NCBI RefSeq assembly: GCF_000143415.4 | Contig: NW_003314290.1 | Coordinates: 673,470 to 737,469 of the forward strand | DNA from: Selaginella moellendorffii | Taxonomy: Eukaryota > Streptophyta > Lycopodiopsida > Selaginellales > Selaginellaceae | Length of the DNA: 64,000 nt | Reading direction: 5' to 3' | In this document: one piece after another, positions 1 to 12,284 of the stretch | How positions within the stretch are numbered: the first letter of the stretch is position 1 | Layout of the letters: every line of letters starts with the position of its first letter | Position numbers and translations under genes: made by a program | Notes under the pieces: model-generated | What the model saw: only the letters and a program-made list of their open reading frames with translations | Databases searched by the model: none | Told to the model about the DNA's origin: nothing

Positions 1-46
1 GCCGCCTCTCACGCGTTGCTAGCAAATCTCAACTCATACCAGGTGT

Positions 47-88
47 CAAGAACCCTAAAAACAGAGCTTTAGGTTTTTAGGGTTCTTG
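47..88. promoter_or_regulatory. Perfect inverted telo-box repeat in the leader
   Basis: Positions 47-62 and 73-88 are exact reverse complements (16 bases each) around a 10-base spacer. Each arm contains the plant telo-box core AACCCTAAA. The repeat ends three bases before the ATG of the GTPase gene at 92. If transcribed it would form a stable hairpin touching the start codon; if not, it is a two-site promoter element. The repeat is seen directly; the role is inferred. Confidence 0.7.
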
Positions 89-91
89 GCG

Positions 92-3000
92 ATGAGGGTC
101 TCTCGGCGCGGCGTCCTCGCCTTGGCCGTGCTCGGGGTTTTTGTGTCGTCCCTGTGCGCACAGTTGGAGATTACCGTGATAGAAGATGACGATCGTGCTG
201 ATGGTGACGACGCCGCGCTCGTGATTTCGCAGCAGCAGAGGGAGATGCTTCAAGTAGCGCTTGCGGATTTGCCGCTCGGCGAGGACGAGGAAGAGGAGGC
301 TTTCCAGCTCTTGAAGCCAGCGGCGGGGCACGACAGGCTCGAGGTAAACGAAGTAGTTCTTGAAAAGCTGGCCGCCATCAAAGAGCCAGTTTCGCTGGTT
401 TCCATCGTCGGGCCTTACCACAGGTATGTTCTTTTCTTCTTTGCTTTTCTTGCATGTAGCCCGATCCTTTCTTTTTCTCGTGGACAGTGGAAAATCTTTC
501 CTTCTCAATGTTTTGATGAACTCCACGCGTGGATTCACTGTCGGTGCCAAGCCAGACCCTGAGACGAGGGGTGTCTGGATACGAATCTTGCCGAAGGAGA
601 AGCTCCGCGGCGTGGATGGTTCTCGCGTCGTTCTCCTGGACACCGAAGGTTTCTACGGCGATGGCGCCTCCAGGCTCTACGATGCCAGGATTTTCGCTGT
701 TTCGACACTGATAAGTTCTCATCTTGTTTACAACACTCTGCGAACAATTGGTAAGGATCCACCTGTTTTTCCCGAGATCCTTGACAAGTTCTCTTGCTAT
801 ACTTTCAGGTGACGCTCAGTCAGTGAGTTCTCTTGCCGACTTGTCCAAGCAGGCACAGGTGTTTAACTTACAGAATTGGCTTCACACCGCTCACGCAACA
901 GCTGGTAAGGGATCATACTTTTGGTGTTCTCTTCTGACGAGCATTCTTTCTTTTCTTTCTTCAGAGACAACTAGTTCGATAGATGTTGACCCATTTCTGC
1001 TTTTGGAGACACTTAAGTTCCCCCCGCTGACGTGGGTAGTTCAAGGATTCGACATGGACCTGAATCCCGCGACCTCGCCGGTCAAGTATCTCCAGAAGTT
1101 CATTGCAGCGCATGCTCAGACAGGAGACATGACTCTAGACACACTCTTCAGTCAGGGAATTTCGTGCTACACATTGAGGACTCCGACCGATATGAATTCT
1201 CTCCGTGATCAAGTCGGTGGCGAAGGATTAGCCGCAGATACAGAGCTTTTCGACGCCTTGCATCCAAAATACGTTTCGGACCTTGACAGCCTACGCCAGG
1301 GTGTTTTCGGAGATCTCAAGGCTAAAGGGGATGGAAACTTTACTGGACGTAATGTCGCCCGGCTGATCCCACTCCTGGTGCATTATGTCAACGAGGATTT
1401 CCCTCTCAACGCGGATAGGAAACTGAGAGATGTCTTGGCTGACATAATTGCGGAGGGCTCTTTCTCTGGCGGTGTTCAGTACTTCCAGCTATCGATGGAA
1501 GCATTCTCGAAAGCGTCAAAGCAGAAGATGAAGGGAAAGCTTCCTGCATCAGAAATGCCGGATTCAGATGCTGCGCTGAAGTCTCTTGCGGCATCAGCTC
1601 TTACAACTGAAGAACTCGAACGAGTTTTGACCTTCACTGGTGAGCTTTATTCAATTTCCGGGGATTCTCTATTCTAAACTTTCTTTTCTGTAGAACGAAA
1701 ATCCATTGACTATTGCAAGCGGCGCTGCGTCGGAGTGCCGGAGGAGCTTGCCAAACCAATTTGCGAAACTCAACTCGCAATTAAGATTGAGCGTATGAAG
1801 ACCCAGTACAGGTACTTATACTTTGATTTGGTTGTTCTGGTATTTACTTACCGGGTAACAGGGAGGAAAATGACCGCAAGGTTAAAGAAGTACTAGTTCT
1901 CTTGGGAGAACGTCTGCGTGCGTCTGCTGTGAAGCAAATTGAAGGACTCGTACTGCCTATGCTAGAATCCGATATTGGAGCTCAGTGCACTCGAGCAGAA
2001 AAAAATGTCACGAGAAGGTGCGAGTCTTTGTTTCATCGGCTTTCTTATCTTGCATTTGTACAGGTATGATTCTTTGGCTGGACCACATAAAGGCAGTCAC
2101 CTGTACACTGAGGCAAAAAACCAAATGCAAGAAGACATTCAGCTTAAATGTGATCGCGTGAAACGCCTGAACGAGGAGAAGATTTCAGGAATCCTTAAAA
2201 ATGCTGAAAAGACTTGTCGACAGGCCTACGAGTCATCTATTCGAGCTGGTGGATTTACCGGAGAGACGGGCCAGAAGCCTTTCTCTGTGAAGAAGCTTCA
2301 GGATCTCAACCTCGCAGCTGTGGCTTCCGGAAAATCAGCGTATGCAAATGCCGTGAAAAGTGAGAGCACCTGGATTGGTCACTTATATCAGCCGTACCGG
2401 TATCACGAATACGAGTGTGTAGAGTACTGTTCCAAGCAACGTTACTCGGAACTTCAGGTATCGATTACCCACTACTTCGCTCTTTTATTTAACTCGTTTG
2501 ACTTTTCTAGGCACAAAACGAGCTCAATGTCAAGGCTTTCTGTGATGTTCTCGAGACACAGTTAGAAAAGCGTTACAAGGATGAAGTAAACCGTTTCTCA
2601 CCATTTCCTGACAACGACGAAACCATCACGGCAAAGGTTTGTGTCTCTACTCGAGCGTCATGTTTTATTTTACTGACGGTTTTTCTTCAGGCTGAAACAC
2701 TTGGGAAACAATTGCTGCAAGAGTACACATCCGCCGTTAAAGACTTTACGTCGGTTCCAACCGTGGACGAGAAGAGGAAGGAGCTGTCTTACAGAATTGG
2801 CGAGGCCCGTGACCACCTCCTCAAGAAGAACACGGCTCTCATGGCCGCCTTCTGCTACGATCCTCTAATGGACGCTTACAAAGAGCTCCGGATGCAGGTA
2901 AAAGCAAGCACTTCTTTCCAAATCAATTCTCTTGACTCACCATCACAATTGCAGGACTGTGAGAGTGGCAACATGTTCAAGTCGTGGTCCTTCTGGTCGG

Positions 3001-3401
3001 CTAAGTGCCTCTGGCCGGGCCCCCGTTACGTCTTTGGCTTCAAGCACGCTGCTCACTCCGTGGCACGAAAGCACCTAGACATGGCCGAGTCCTCCGGCGG
3101 CTCGGACTCAACCAAAGGCGTGGTTCTCAGCCCAGGAACTCGCAACAAAGTGATCCAGGCCTGGATAGAGCACGACTTGGCTCCGGCATCCAACGTCGTC
3201 ACGTTTAACTTCGCGGTGCTCAGCGCATTCGTCGTGGGTACCATGGGATTCGTCTACTTCTTGCTGCGGTTTAGCTTCGGTGGTAGCGGTGGTGGCCACC
3301 GTGGTGACCGTGGCGGCGGCTACAAAGCCATGGATGGTGTCCAGTGGTCACACTACGAGACGAGGAAGAGTTCACCGAACGTTCACTATAGGCGGTACTG
3401 A
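92..3401 (+). CDS. Guanylate-binding (GB1/RHD3-type) large GTPase, membrane-anchored
   Basis: Ten exons: 92-423, 488-750, 809-904, 965-1639, 1694-1811, 1862-2017, 2064-2457, 2511-2636, 2691-2897, 2955-3401. They sum to 2814 bases, a 937-residue protein. The G domain follows an N-terminal hydrophobic stretch (about residues 6-23) that looks like a signal peptide or anchor. The P-loop GPYHSGKS (residues 107-114) is rebuilt across intron 1, the switch I region carries ETRGVWI, and G3 is LLDTEGF. A long helical, charged C-terminal half resembles the GBP C-terminal domain. Near the end a hydrophobic segment beginning VVTFNFAVLSAFVVG is followed by a glycine-rich tail. GBPs are dynamin-like GTPases acting on membranes or in immunity. 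The usual G4 Arg-Asp seems to be replaced by Gln-Gly in WVVQGFDMDL. The start at 92 is the first ATG ahead of the signal-like stretch. Confidence 0.88.
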
Positions 3402-3625
3402 TTTGAGATTAGCACTGACTTTCCATTTGTGTACAGGCTTTTTGTATAGAGTAATTTAATCGATTTGGAGTTTAAGCTGTAGCGGACTTGTAATTAATTA
3501 TTCCAGGTTCTTTCTAGAAGTAATTCTTTTTTCTTTAGTTGACATGGTTTGGCGGCTGGACGCCTAGTTCCCAAGTTCCATGTCGTACGCACTGTTCTCC
3601 TGCCGTACGAGCCCGGTAACAGGGA

Positions 3626-3632
3626 TATATAA
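3626..3632 (+). promoter_or_regulatory. TATA box of the alcohol dehydrogenase gene
   Basis: TATATAA lies 62 bases before the ATG at 3694. It falls downstream of an in-frame ATG at 3580, which argues that 3694 is the true start. Confidence 0.55.
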
Positions 3633-3693
3633 TGCTCGAGAGATTGATGCTCGCATTCCCCGTGAGGTTCTTGATCTACTTTGTGTAGAGAAA

Positions 3694-5518
<1,825 letters not shown>

Positions 5519-5586
5519 TGTGTAAATTAAATGGTTGTATATATGATGAGTACATGTGAGGTTTACTTTTTAGTATTGTCGTCTTT

Positions 5587-5657
5587 GCACTGCTGGTCTA
5601 GTGGTAGAATAGTTCCCTGCCACGGAACAGACCCGGGTTCGATTCCCGGGCAGTGCA
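5587..5657 (+). tRNA. tRNA-Gly(GCC): tRNA-Gly (GCC)
   Basis: A 71-base cloverleaf. The acceptor stem GCACTGC pairs with GCAGTGC and is followed by discriminator A. The D arm contains GGTCTAGTGGT. The anticodon loop is CTGCCAC with anticodon GCC. The T arm contains GGGTTCGATTCCC. No intron is present. Confidence 0.95.
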
Positions 5658-5963
5658 ATCGATATTGTTTTTTCCTTACACTTTAGTATCCAAGATAAAT
5701 ATTGCAAATAAATGAATATATTATTCTAAAATTCATCTAAATAGCTTATCTAAATAGCATATGTTGTCTTGTTAGTCTATTTCATCAATATCATGGACTG
5801 CCAATTTATTAATTGCAAGTTATTACCATCCACAAAGGTACCAAGATATTGTAATGATTGGGGATATGGTTGGGACAACCAGGATGGCCTTTGTTACAAG
5901 TACTATTGTTTCTCTCTCTCTCATTAGGAAATTATACCTTTTTTAAAATGCTTCTTCAATTGA
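5658..5963. other. AT-rich spacer
   Basis: AT-rich DNA between the tRNA and the left end of the duplicated PPR block. No gene or clear repeat was recognised. The junction with the duplicated block is at about 5964. Confidence 0.5.
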
Positions 5964-6990
5964 GCAGCTTCACAGCATCATTCGAGAGTCCGGCCTGGAA
6001 GCAGACGCGTCAGTCGGAAACGCCGCCGTTCACATGTTCGCCAAGTGCTGAAGCCTCGACGACGCGCTCGCGGCCTTCCAGAGGATGCCTCAGAAGAACT
6101 TGGGAAGCTGGAACGGACTCTTGGGAGCCTACATTCACGTCGGGCGCCTCGCAGATACTTGCAAGCTGTTCGAGGAGATGGAGGAGCGGGACGTGATCAC
6201 CTGGAACATGATACTTGGAGCCTACGTCGAGCGAGACATGGCCAAGGAAGCAGTGAGGCTCTTCCGCCGGATGATAGCCGAGGGGACGGAACCAAACAGC
6301 ATCACCTGGACGACGATGCTGGGAGCTTGCGCTGGCGAGGCCTCGCTCGCCGAGGGACGAAGGGTCCACGAGCTCATAGCGGAGAGAGGGGCCGACTCGG
6401 AGCTCTTCGTCGGGAACGCGCTGGTGGACATGTTTGGGAAGTGCGCGAGCTTGGGCGGAGCTCGGCAGGCATTCGAGAGGATCCGTGGCAAGGACGCCAG
6501 CAGCTGGAACGTCCTGGTGGCGGCACTGGCGCAAAACGGCGACGCCGAGGAGGCTCTCAAGCAGTTCTTGCGGATGCAGCAAGAAGGGATCAAGCCAACC
6601 GACGTGACTTTCACCGTCGTCTTCTGGGCTTGCAGCCACGCGGGCAGGCTGGAGCAGGCCAAGACCATCTCGTCACTGCGGCACGACTACGGCATAGCTC
6701 CGCTGCCCAGCCACTGAGGGATCTCCTGGGACGCGCTGGCTTCCCGGACGAGGCGGAGGAGGTGATCAAGAGGATCCCGTTCAGCCAGGACGAGCTCCCC
6801 TGGATGACGCTGCTCTCCGCGTGTAAAGTCCACAGCGATGTGGAGCGTGGGAGAAAGGTGGCGGGCCAAGTCTTGCGGTGGAATCCGGGTGATTCGGCAG
6901 CGGGGGTGGCGCTTTCCAATATATTCGCAGGAGCCGACGCAGTTCCATAACTTGGCCTTGGTGATCGTCGAGTTTCATGTTGGACGTGAA
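5964..6990 (+). pseudogene. 3' fragment of the giant PPR gene (left arm copy)
   Basis: This is an inverted copy of the last part of the giant PPR gene on the right arm (its 31088-30100). It encodes PPR motifs such as GSWNGLLGAYIHVGRLAD but is broken. A Trp codon (TGG in the right copy) is TGA near 6048. A 10-base loss near 6717 shifts the frame just after PLPSH. The start of the gene is absent because homology begins abruptly inside the coding region at 5964. It is a dead fragment, tail-to-tail with the DYW-type ORF that follows. Confidence 0.85.
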
Positions 6991-7058
6991 GAGCTGCACG
7001 AGATCGATGGCGGCTGGGCTTGCTCTACATCACAAGCTCCAGGTCTTCCACAAGCTGA

Positions 7059-9782
7059 TCACCAGTAGTCTCCACAGGAGCAAGTGCCATTCTCAAAGCG
7101 GTGGAACCGGTACGCATCTCTCACCACGATCCTCCTTCCCACACTCCTGGAAATGATCTTGGCCACTGCATGGCAGTCGGAGCACACCCGGAGGTTCTTC
7201 ACGACGTGAATGGGAAGCCCCGCCGGAACTCGCAGCAGTCCAAACGCGATAGCCACACGTTCGCTGTGGAGAGCCAGCAGATCCTCCTTGTCATCCTCCT
7301 CAAGACGGTGCCCGATCTGTCCAGTATCTGGAACGTAGCCGCCCTCCTTCACGACCGCTTGCAACCGCCGCAGCTCCACCTCGATCTCGGCAGCCTCCGA
7401 ATGCCACGAGAAGTTCCCAGCAAAGAACTGATGGACCCTGTTCTTCACCTCCACGCAGCTCCAGCCCCTCGGCTTCTTCACGCCAAGCTTCGCCATTCTC
7501 TCTCGGACTTCCGCCACCTCGTCCCACTTCTCCACGGCGGCGTAAGCGTGAGACATGAGCACGTAGGGAGCGGCGTCATGCGGTATCAGACCCGACGCGA
7601 GACGCGCCACCCGAGCTCCCCGGGGAGTATCTCCGCTCACCCGGCACGCAGCTAGCAGCGTCTTCATCTCCATGTGAGCCGGCTCGAAAGGCATGCTGTG
7701 GAGCAACTCCTCGGCCTCGGCAACTCGTCCACAGCGGGCCAGGAGATCCACCATGCAGCTGTAGTGAGCAGCGCCACCTCTCACTCCAAAGTCAGCCACC
7801 ATTTCCTGGAAGCAGCTCAGTCCGGCCTCGAGGACCCCGGCGTGGCTGCAAGCGTGGAGCACGCTGAGGAAGACGATGTCGTCGGCCTGGACGCCCTCGA
7901 GATGCATTCTCCACGAGAGATCAATCGCGTGGACGTCGCCGTGCTGAGCAAAGGCCGCTATGAGAGCCGTCCAGGCCACCAAGTTCCAGTGGTTCATCTT
8001 CTCAAAGACTCTCAGCGCGTCCTCGAGCTGGCCGTATCGTCCATACATGTTGACGAGAGCAGTCGCGAGCACCATCTTCTTCTCCAGTCCCTTGGCCTCG
8101 AGGCGCCTGTGGAGAGCTCGTCCCTCGGCAAGAGCGTCGCCGGCTATGGAGCACACGTCCAGGAGGCTCGTGAAAGTGTACTCGTCCGGCTTCAGTCCCT
8201 CGAGATCCATCTTCTTGTACAGCGAGAGTGCCTGCCTGCCGTCTCCATTCAAGCTGTAAGCCGCGATCATCGTGCTCCAGGTGATCAAGTTCCGGCAGTC
8301 ACTGCAGCGCTCAAACACTCTCCTCGCTTCGTCCAGGCCACCGCACTTCCCATACATGTTGAGCAGCGAGTTCCTCACGATCGAGGAGTCGAGACCGGCG
8401 TCAAGAATGAGCTCATGGAGTTTCTTCCCGGCAGCGAGCAAGTTTAAGTTGGAGCAGGCCTCGAGGGCTGCGACGAGAGTGACCTCGTCGGGAGTATGCC
8501 CCTCCAAGTCCATCACCCGGAACAGTCTCAGAGCCTGTTCGTCCAGTCCTTGCTGCGAGCACACCGTGATCATTGCGTTCCAGACCACCAGATCTCTGCG
8601 CTCCATCTTCTCAAAAACTCTTGACGCCAGCTCCGGCCTCCCGCACTTCCCATACATGTCGATCAGCGCGGTCCCGACGCTCAAGTAGCTCCTGCCAAAC
8701 TCGGAGCTCTCCACGAGCTCGTGGATGGCCGTGCCATGCTTGACATCTCGGGCGGCGGCACAGGCACCGAGTATACTCACGAAAGTCACTTCGTTCGGCC
8801 TCACCCCCTCTGCCACCATCTTCCGGAAGAAATCCAGTGCGAGGTCCTCACGGCCGTGGAGAGCAAAGCCGGAGATCATTGCCGTCCACGAGACAACACT
8901 TTGGTCGCCAGCCATGTCCTGGAAGAACTTCCTCGCGTCGCCGACGCTCCCAGCCTTGCAGTACATGTTGAGCAGCGAGTTCCGGACCACGGGATGGAGG
9001 TGGAATCCCATGGAAGTGATTCGAGCTTCGAGAGCTCTTCCATGATCCAGGGAGCCCAGGCTCGAGCAAGCGCTGACAAGATTGATGAGCACCACCATGT
9101 CGAGCCTGACGCCTTGATGATCCATCCAGTGGTAGAGCTCGAGAGCTCTCCTGGCGAGGCCGTTGTCGACGCAGGCACCGATGATGATGCTCCAGGAGAA
9201 AATGTTTGGAAACTCTATCTTCTCGAAGACGGCCCTGGCCTCTTCCATGGCGCCGCATTTGCCATACATTTGGATGAGATGGTTGCCCAGGAAGAGATCC
9301 TTGCCCAGGCCGGTGTCGACGATCTCGGCGTGGATTCTCCGGCCCTCGGGCAGTGATCTGGAGCGGCTGCATTGCTGGAGGAGCGATGCGAATGCCGCGA
9401 CGCGCGACGGCGGGAATTTCGACGAATTTCTTGCTGCCGGAGCTCCTGAGTCGCTACTTACAGCCGCAGGAGGAGGAAGAAGCACCAGATTGCGGCATTG
9501 TCCGTCACGCAATGGGGAGCTCCCGAATCGCCGCTGGCGACAGGCATTGAAAACTTTGAGGACGGCCTCACCGCCACCCAAGGGAGGAGCTCCGCGGGCA
9601 ACAACCTTGGGTTCTAGGCCTTCGATTGGAACACCAAAGTGCTTAAGCATTGGCAATGTTGCTGTGCCAAAGGTGTCGACGCAGGGATCCCTGCTGTCAT
9701 TCGTAATGCCTGTCACAGGCCACAAAGAATTCTTCCAGGAGCATCCCCCTGTACGTAAGAAAGGCCCTCTCCAAATGCCCAT
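7059..9782 (-). CDS. PPR-DYW RNA-editing factor fused to an RCL1 exon
   Basis: An intronless ORF of about 907 residues from the ATG at 9782. The first ~20 residues are out-of-frame PPR debris. The next ~50 (GITNDSRDPCVDTFGTATLP through GAPPLGGGEAVLKV) are an in-frame exon of RNA 3'-terminal phosphate cyclase-like protein RCL1. PPR repeats of the PLS type then run to E motifs and a C-terminal DYW deaminase domain with HSERVAIAFGLL, CSDCHAV and terminal CGDYW. DYW proteins bind organelle transcripts and carry out C-to-U editing. The zinc residues of the HxE and CxxCH motifs are present. No ATG occurs between the RCL1 exon and a Met inside the first PPR region, so translation may depend on the fusion. 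Its right-arm paralog (27500-29980) is broken. The ORF may be a recent chimera rather than a normal gene. Confidence 0.8.
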   Translation of the reverse strand: MGIWRGPFLRTGGCSWKNSLWPVTGITNDSRDPCVDTFGTATLPMLKHFGVPIEGLEPKVVARGAPPLGGGEAVLKVFNACRQRRFGSSPLRDGQCRNLVLLPPPAAVSSDSGAPAARNSSKFPPSRVAAFASLLQQCSRSRSLPEGRRIHAEIVDTGLGKDLFLGNHLIQMYGKCGAMEEARAVFEKIEFPNIFSWSIIIGACVDNGLARRALELYHWMDHQGVRLDMVVLINLVSACSSLGSLDHGRALEARITSMGFHLHPVVRNSLLNMYCKAGSVGDARKFFQDMAGDQSVVSWTAMISGFALHGREDLALDFFRKMVAEGVRPNEVTFVSILGACAAARDVKHGTAIHELVESSEFGRSYLSVGTALIDMYGKCGRPELASRVFEKMERRDLVVWNAMITVCSQQGLDEQALRLFRVMDLEGHTPDEVTLVAALEACSNLNLLAAGKKLHELILDAGLDSSIVRNSLLNMYGKCGGLDEARRVFERCSDCRNLITWSTMIAAYSLNGDGRQALSLYKKMDLEGLKPDEYTFTSLLDVCSIAGDALAEGRALHRRLEAKGLEKKMVLATALVNMYGRYGQLEDALRVFEKMNHWNLVAWTALIAAFAQHGDVHAIDLSWRMHLEGVQADDIVFLSVLHACSHAGVLEAGLSCFQEMVADFGVRGGAAHYSCMVDLLARCGRVAEAEELLHSMPFEPAHMEMKTLLAACRVSGDTPRGARVARLASGLIPHDAAPYVLMSHAYAAVEKWDEVAEVRERMAKLGVKKPRGWSCVEVKNRVHQFFAGNFSWHSEAAEIEVELRRLQAVVKEGGYVPDTGQIGHRLEEDDKEDLLALHSERVAIAFGLLRVPAGLPIHVVKNLRVCSDCHAVAKIISRSVGRRIVVRDAYRFHRFENGTCSCGDYW
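9554..9720 (-). pseudogene. RCL1: RCL1 exon fragment (inside the chimeric ORF)
   Basis: On the - strand this reads GITNDSRDPCVDTFGTATLP, then LKHFGVPIEGLE and GAPPLGGGEAVLKV. That is the RCL1 family segment with the conserved APPLGGGE-like turn. A longer RCL1 relic with the following exons lies at 19487-20300. At about 9553 the RCL1 text stops and the PPR text begins, across the short shared string AAAGTTTTC. Confidence 0.75.
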
Positions 9783-10019
9783 AGTGGGCAAATCCTGCTA
9801 CTCTTGCTGTCCAGGCCACCACATCTTTCTTCATCCCTTGGAACACACGAATCGCGCCTCGCAAGCTGCCACACGCGGCATACATGTCAATCAGCGCAGT
9901 ATACACGATCAAGCTCGAATCCCAGCCAGCAGCAACCATTTGGGAGTGGATTTGCTTACCCACGGAAAGAAATCGCGATCCACAGCACGCTCCAAGGGCC
10001 GCGACCTAGTTGATCCTGC
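9697..10019 (-). pseudogene. Small PPR fragment
   Basis: A reading frame of about 88 residues with one recognisable PPR region (YTALIDMYAACGSLRGAIRV, then DVVAWTARVAGFAHYGHLERA). It ends out of frame in the RCL1 fragment. A short piece of it (about 35 bases) also appears near 19446-19480 beside the other RCL1 relic, so the PPR/RCL1 junction predates the duplication. Confidence 0.65.
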
Positions 10020-10175
10020 AAACATCAGCGCCATTATTCGCACCCCTCGAGGACGAGTGACGTTTTCCTCGCGTATATATGTATAGAAAACGCAGTCGCT
10101 TTTGATCCACTTACGCTTCACTGCAAGGCCAATGGATCAAAGCTTGGAAACTTGGAAAACTCCATAGCCAAAACC

Positions 10176-11766
10176 TTACCTTTCTAGAAGGGGTTTCTGG
10201 CTTCACGCTCCCGCTCGCGTTCACTCACGGCCTTCCCCCAAGTTACGAGGAGTAATCCCGCAACAATGAGTAATCCTCCAAGAACACTGGAAGAAAGTTT
10301 CTGCTGTTAGCTATCGATATACAAGTAAGAAGTGAGCTTCTTACCTGCCCAGGAACAAGGGACTTCGTAAGAAAACGCAAGCCAGCGTAGAGGAGGCAAG
10401 TGGCTGCAAAGGCATGTAAAGCGCGACGAGCGACGGGCCAACAACACCGTTGGACCAAGTTAGAAGCACGTAGTTGATTGCCGACGCAAAAACTCCCTGG
10501 AGTGAAAAACCGAGAAACAATGGAGAACTTATGGAAAGGAAGCTCGAGCTAAGTTACCGCGTACAAAACTGCGTAGCCTTCCACTTGGTTGAAAAGCCAT
10601 TGTGTCGTATCGCCCACTGCTAGCACTCCAGTAAATGCCATGAGAAGCGTTCCAAAGAGATACGAGTAGGCAGTGACTCGCCAAGACGGGCGCCTGGTAA
10701 AACAAAGTTCCATCCAAGTTAATGCCGAAACGAATAACCACAAAAGAATAGCAAAAGCTTACCTGATAAGCAATGTACAAAGCCATGAGGAAGCAATTAC
10801 CAAGGAGGCAAAGAATTCCCAGCTGCCAGTTCTCGGCACCGGTTGCGCTTGAAATTCTCTGTAACAACGAAACTCCGACAATAGTTCCACCATGATGTAA
10901 ATGCTCGGTACGCCCGAAGAGGAGCGGACCTTTGTACAAGGCCATGAGCAGCGCTCCACAAACGCTGAGAAAGACTCCTCCCACTTTCGCTAAAGTATCA
11001 TATCCAGTCCAATTCAAAGTTTCCGTTCTGGAGAAAACATCGTGTTTGCATCAGTACAACCAGAAAATCCAAAAGAGAAATGGTCTACTCAAAGAGATTG
11101 TCTTCGAGTGGAAGAGAAAACCCTGTCGAAGAACTCAAAGCAGAGAGAGCTCTGTCGAAGAACTCAAAGCAGAGAAAACTCTGTGACATTGGCTTCACTT
11201 CTCAGAGGAAAAACCTTGATTTGTCAAAAGCACCAAGAGAAGAGAGATTTGCTTACCCGTTGGCCAAGGCGAGCACAAACGTAAACACTGGAATTGCCGG
11301 CTGGACTGCGGCGGCATACGAGGGAGAGGTGAGATTAAGTCCAAGCAAGAACAGTAGCTGGTTCCCAAAGATCCTGCTCCAACAACCAAACGCCCCTTGT
11401 AAAGCTCTGGATCGAAGATTTCGGGATTCTTACGCTCACCCGGACAGTCCCAGGACGAAGAAATGGAATAAAAGCCGAGAGCTTACGCGAGTCCTGCTCC
11501 TCCTGTAGAAGAAAGAGCGCATTTCAATCGATTTTAAGAACACGGCAGAAGAAATCACGAAGACATCGCCACTCACCGCTCGTAGAAGAATGCGAGGGGC
11601 GCAAGAATGGCGAGTCGCGAAACACGCAAAACACGACCTGATTGGCGCCAGTGGTGAGCGCGAATTTGGTGAGGACGTGATAGACGCCATAGTCGAGCTG
11701 GACGATCGCGAGGCAGAGGTGCGCAATCCACAGCCTCCTCTCCCCCTTCTGTTCCCTCTCTCCAAA
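10176..11766 (-). pseudogene. WAT1-type transporter, broken left-arm copy
   Basis: An inverted copy of the intact transporter at 34082-35679, with the same exon order. Two lesions are visible against that copy. A 10-base loss at about 11740 removes the ATG, so GGGGGA joins directly to GAGGAGGCTG. A 20-base loss in exon 5 near 10690 shifts the frame after APVLA. The first long open piece (10529-11017) still shows the EamA-type text [20 protein letters not shown]. It is probably not translated as a transporter. Confidence 0.85.
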
Positions 11767-11889
11767 TTTTTTTGATAACCCTAAACAAACACGTGGCTTT
11801 AGCGAACCTTTTCCACTTGGACACGAATATCCGTGTGGTAAACTTTTACCTTTAACACATGTTTTCCACCACGTGCTGACCTAAACGAA

Positions 11890-12229
11890 TGATTCTTTTT
11901 CTCTCGGGGTAAATGTTCTTCGTTTGATGCGCCTTGGAATCAGCAAGGGTTTGCTGAGAATCATGTGCCTTTTCTTCCACTGTTGCGCAGGTAATCCTCA
12001 ATTGCAGCACGATCTCCACTCATGGAGCTGAAATCTCGTCCTCTGGACCAGCGCCATCGCTTCTTGCAACTGCAATGGTGATCCAGGCAAGGCGCTGGCG
12101 ATATTTCGGCGAATGCTGCTCCATGGATTGCTGCTGGACAACATCTCCTTCATCACAGCGCTCAAATTGTGTGTCCGGATCCAAAGTCTCGCTGCAGGGA
12201 AGTTCATCTATCTTCTGGTGATCAAATCG
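11890..12229 (+). pseudogene. 5' fragment of the giant PPR gene (left arm copy)
   Basis: Matches the inverted start of the right-arm giant PPR gene (about 33910-33593), with text equivalent to LWTSAIASCNCNGDPG and LITALK-like residues. The copy is frame-broken near 12030 (GGAGCTGAAATC) and stops dead at 12229, where unrelated mosaic DNA begins. Confidence 0.75.
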
Positions 12230-12284
12230 TCAAGGTGTATGGTCAGGAATTTTCAAGACAATAGTCGAGGGTGCAATCTTGAAC

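Noticed and set aside
3580-3693. In-frame upstream ATG that would add 38 residues to the ADH
   Set aside because: A TATA box at 3626 lies after it, and the family starts near 3694.
7101-9356. Long + strand frames opposite the DYW gene
   Set aside because: They are antisense shadows of a GC-rich PPR coding region; the PPR and DYW motifs fix the real strand as minus.
10003-10019. CTAGTTGATCCTGC, like the 5' end of 18S rRNA
   Set aside because: Only about 14 bases match and the next rRNA bases do not follow.
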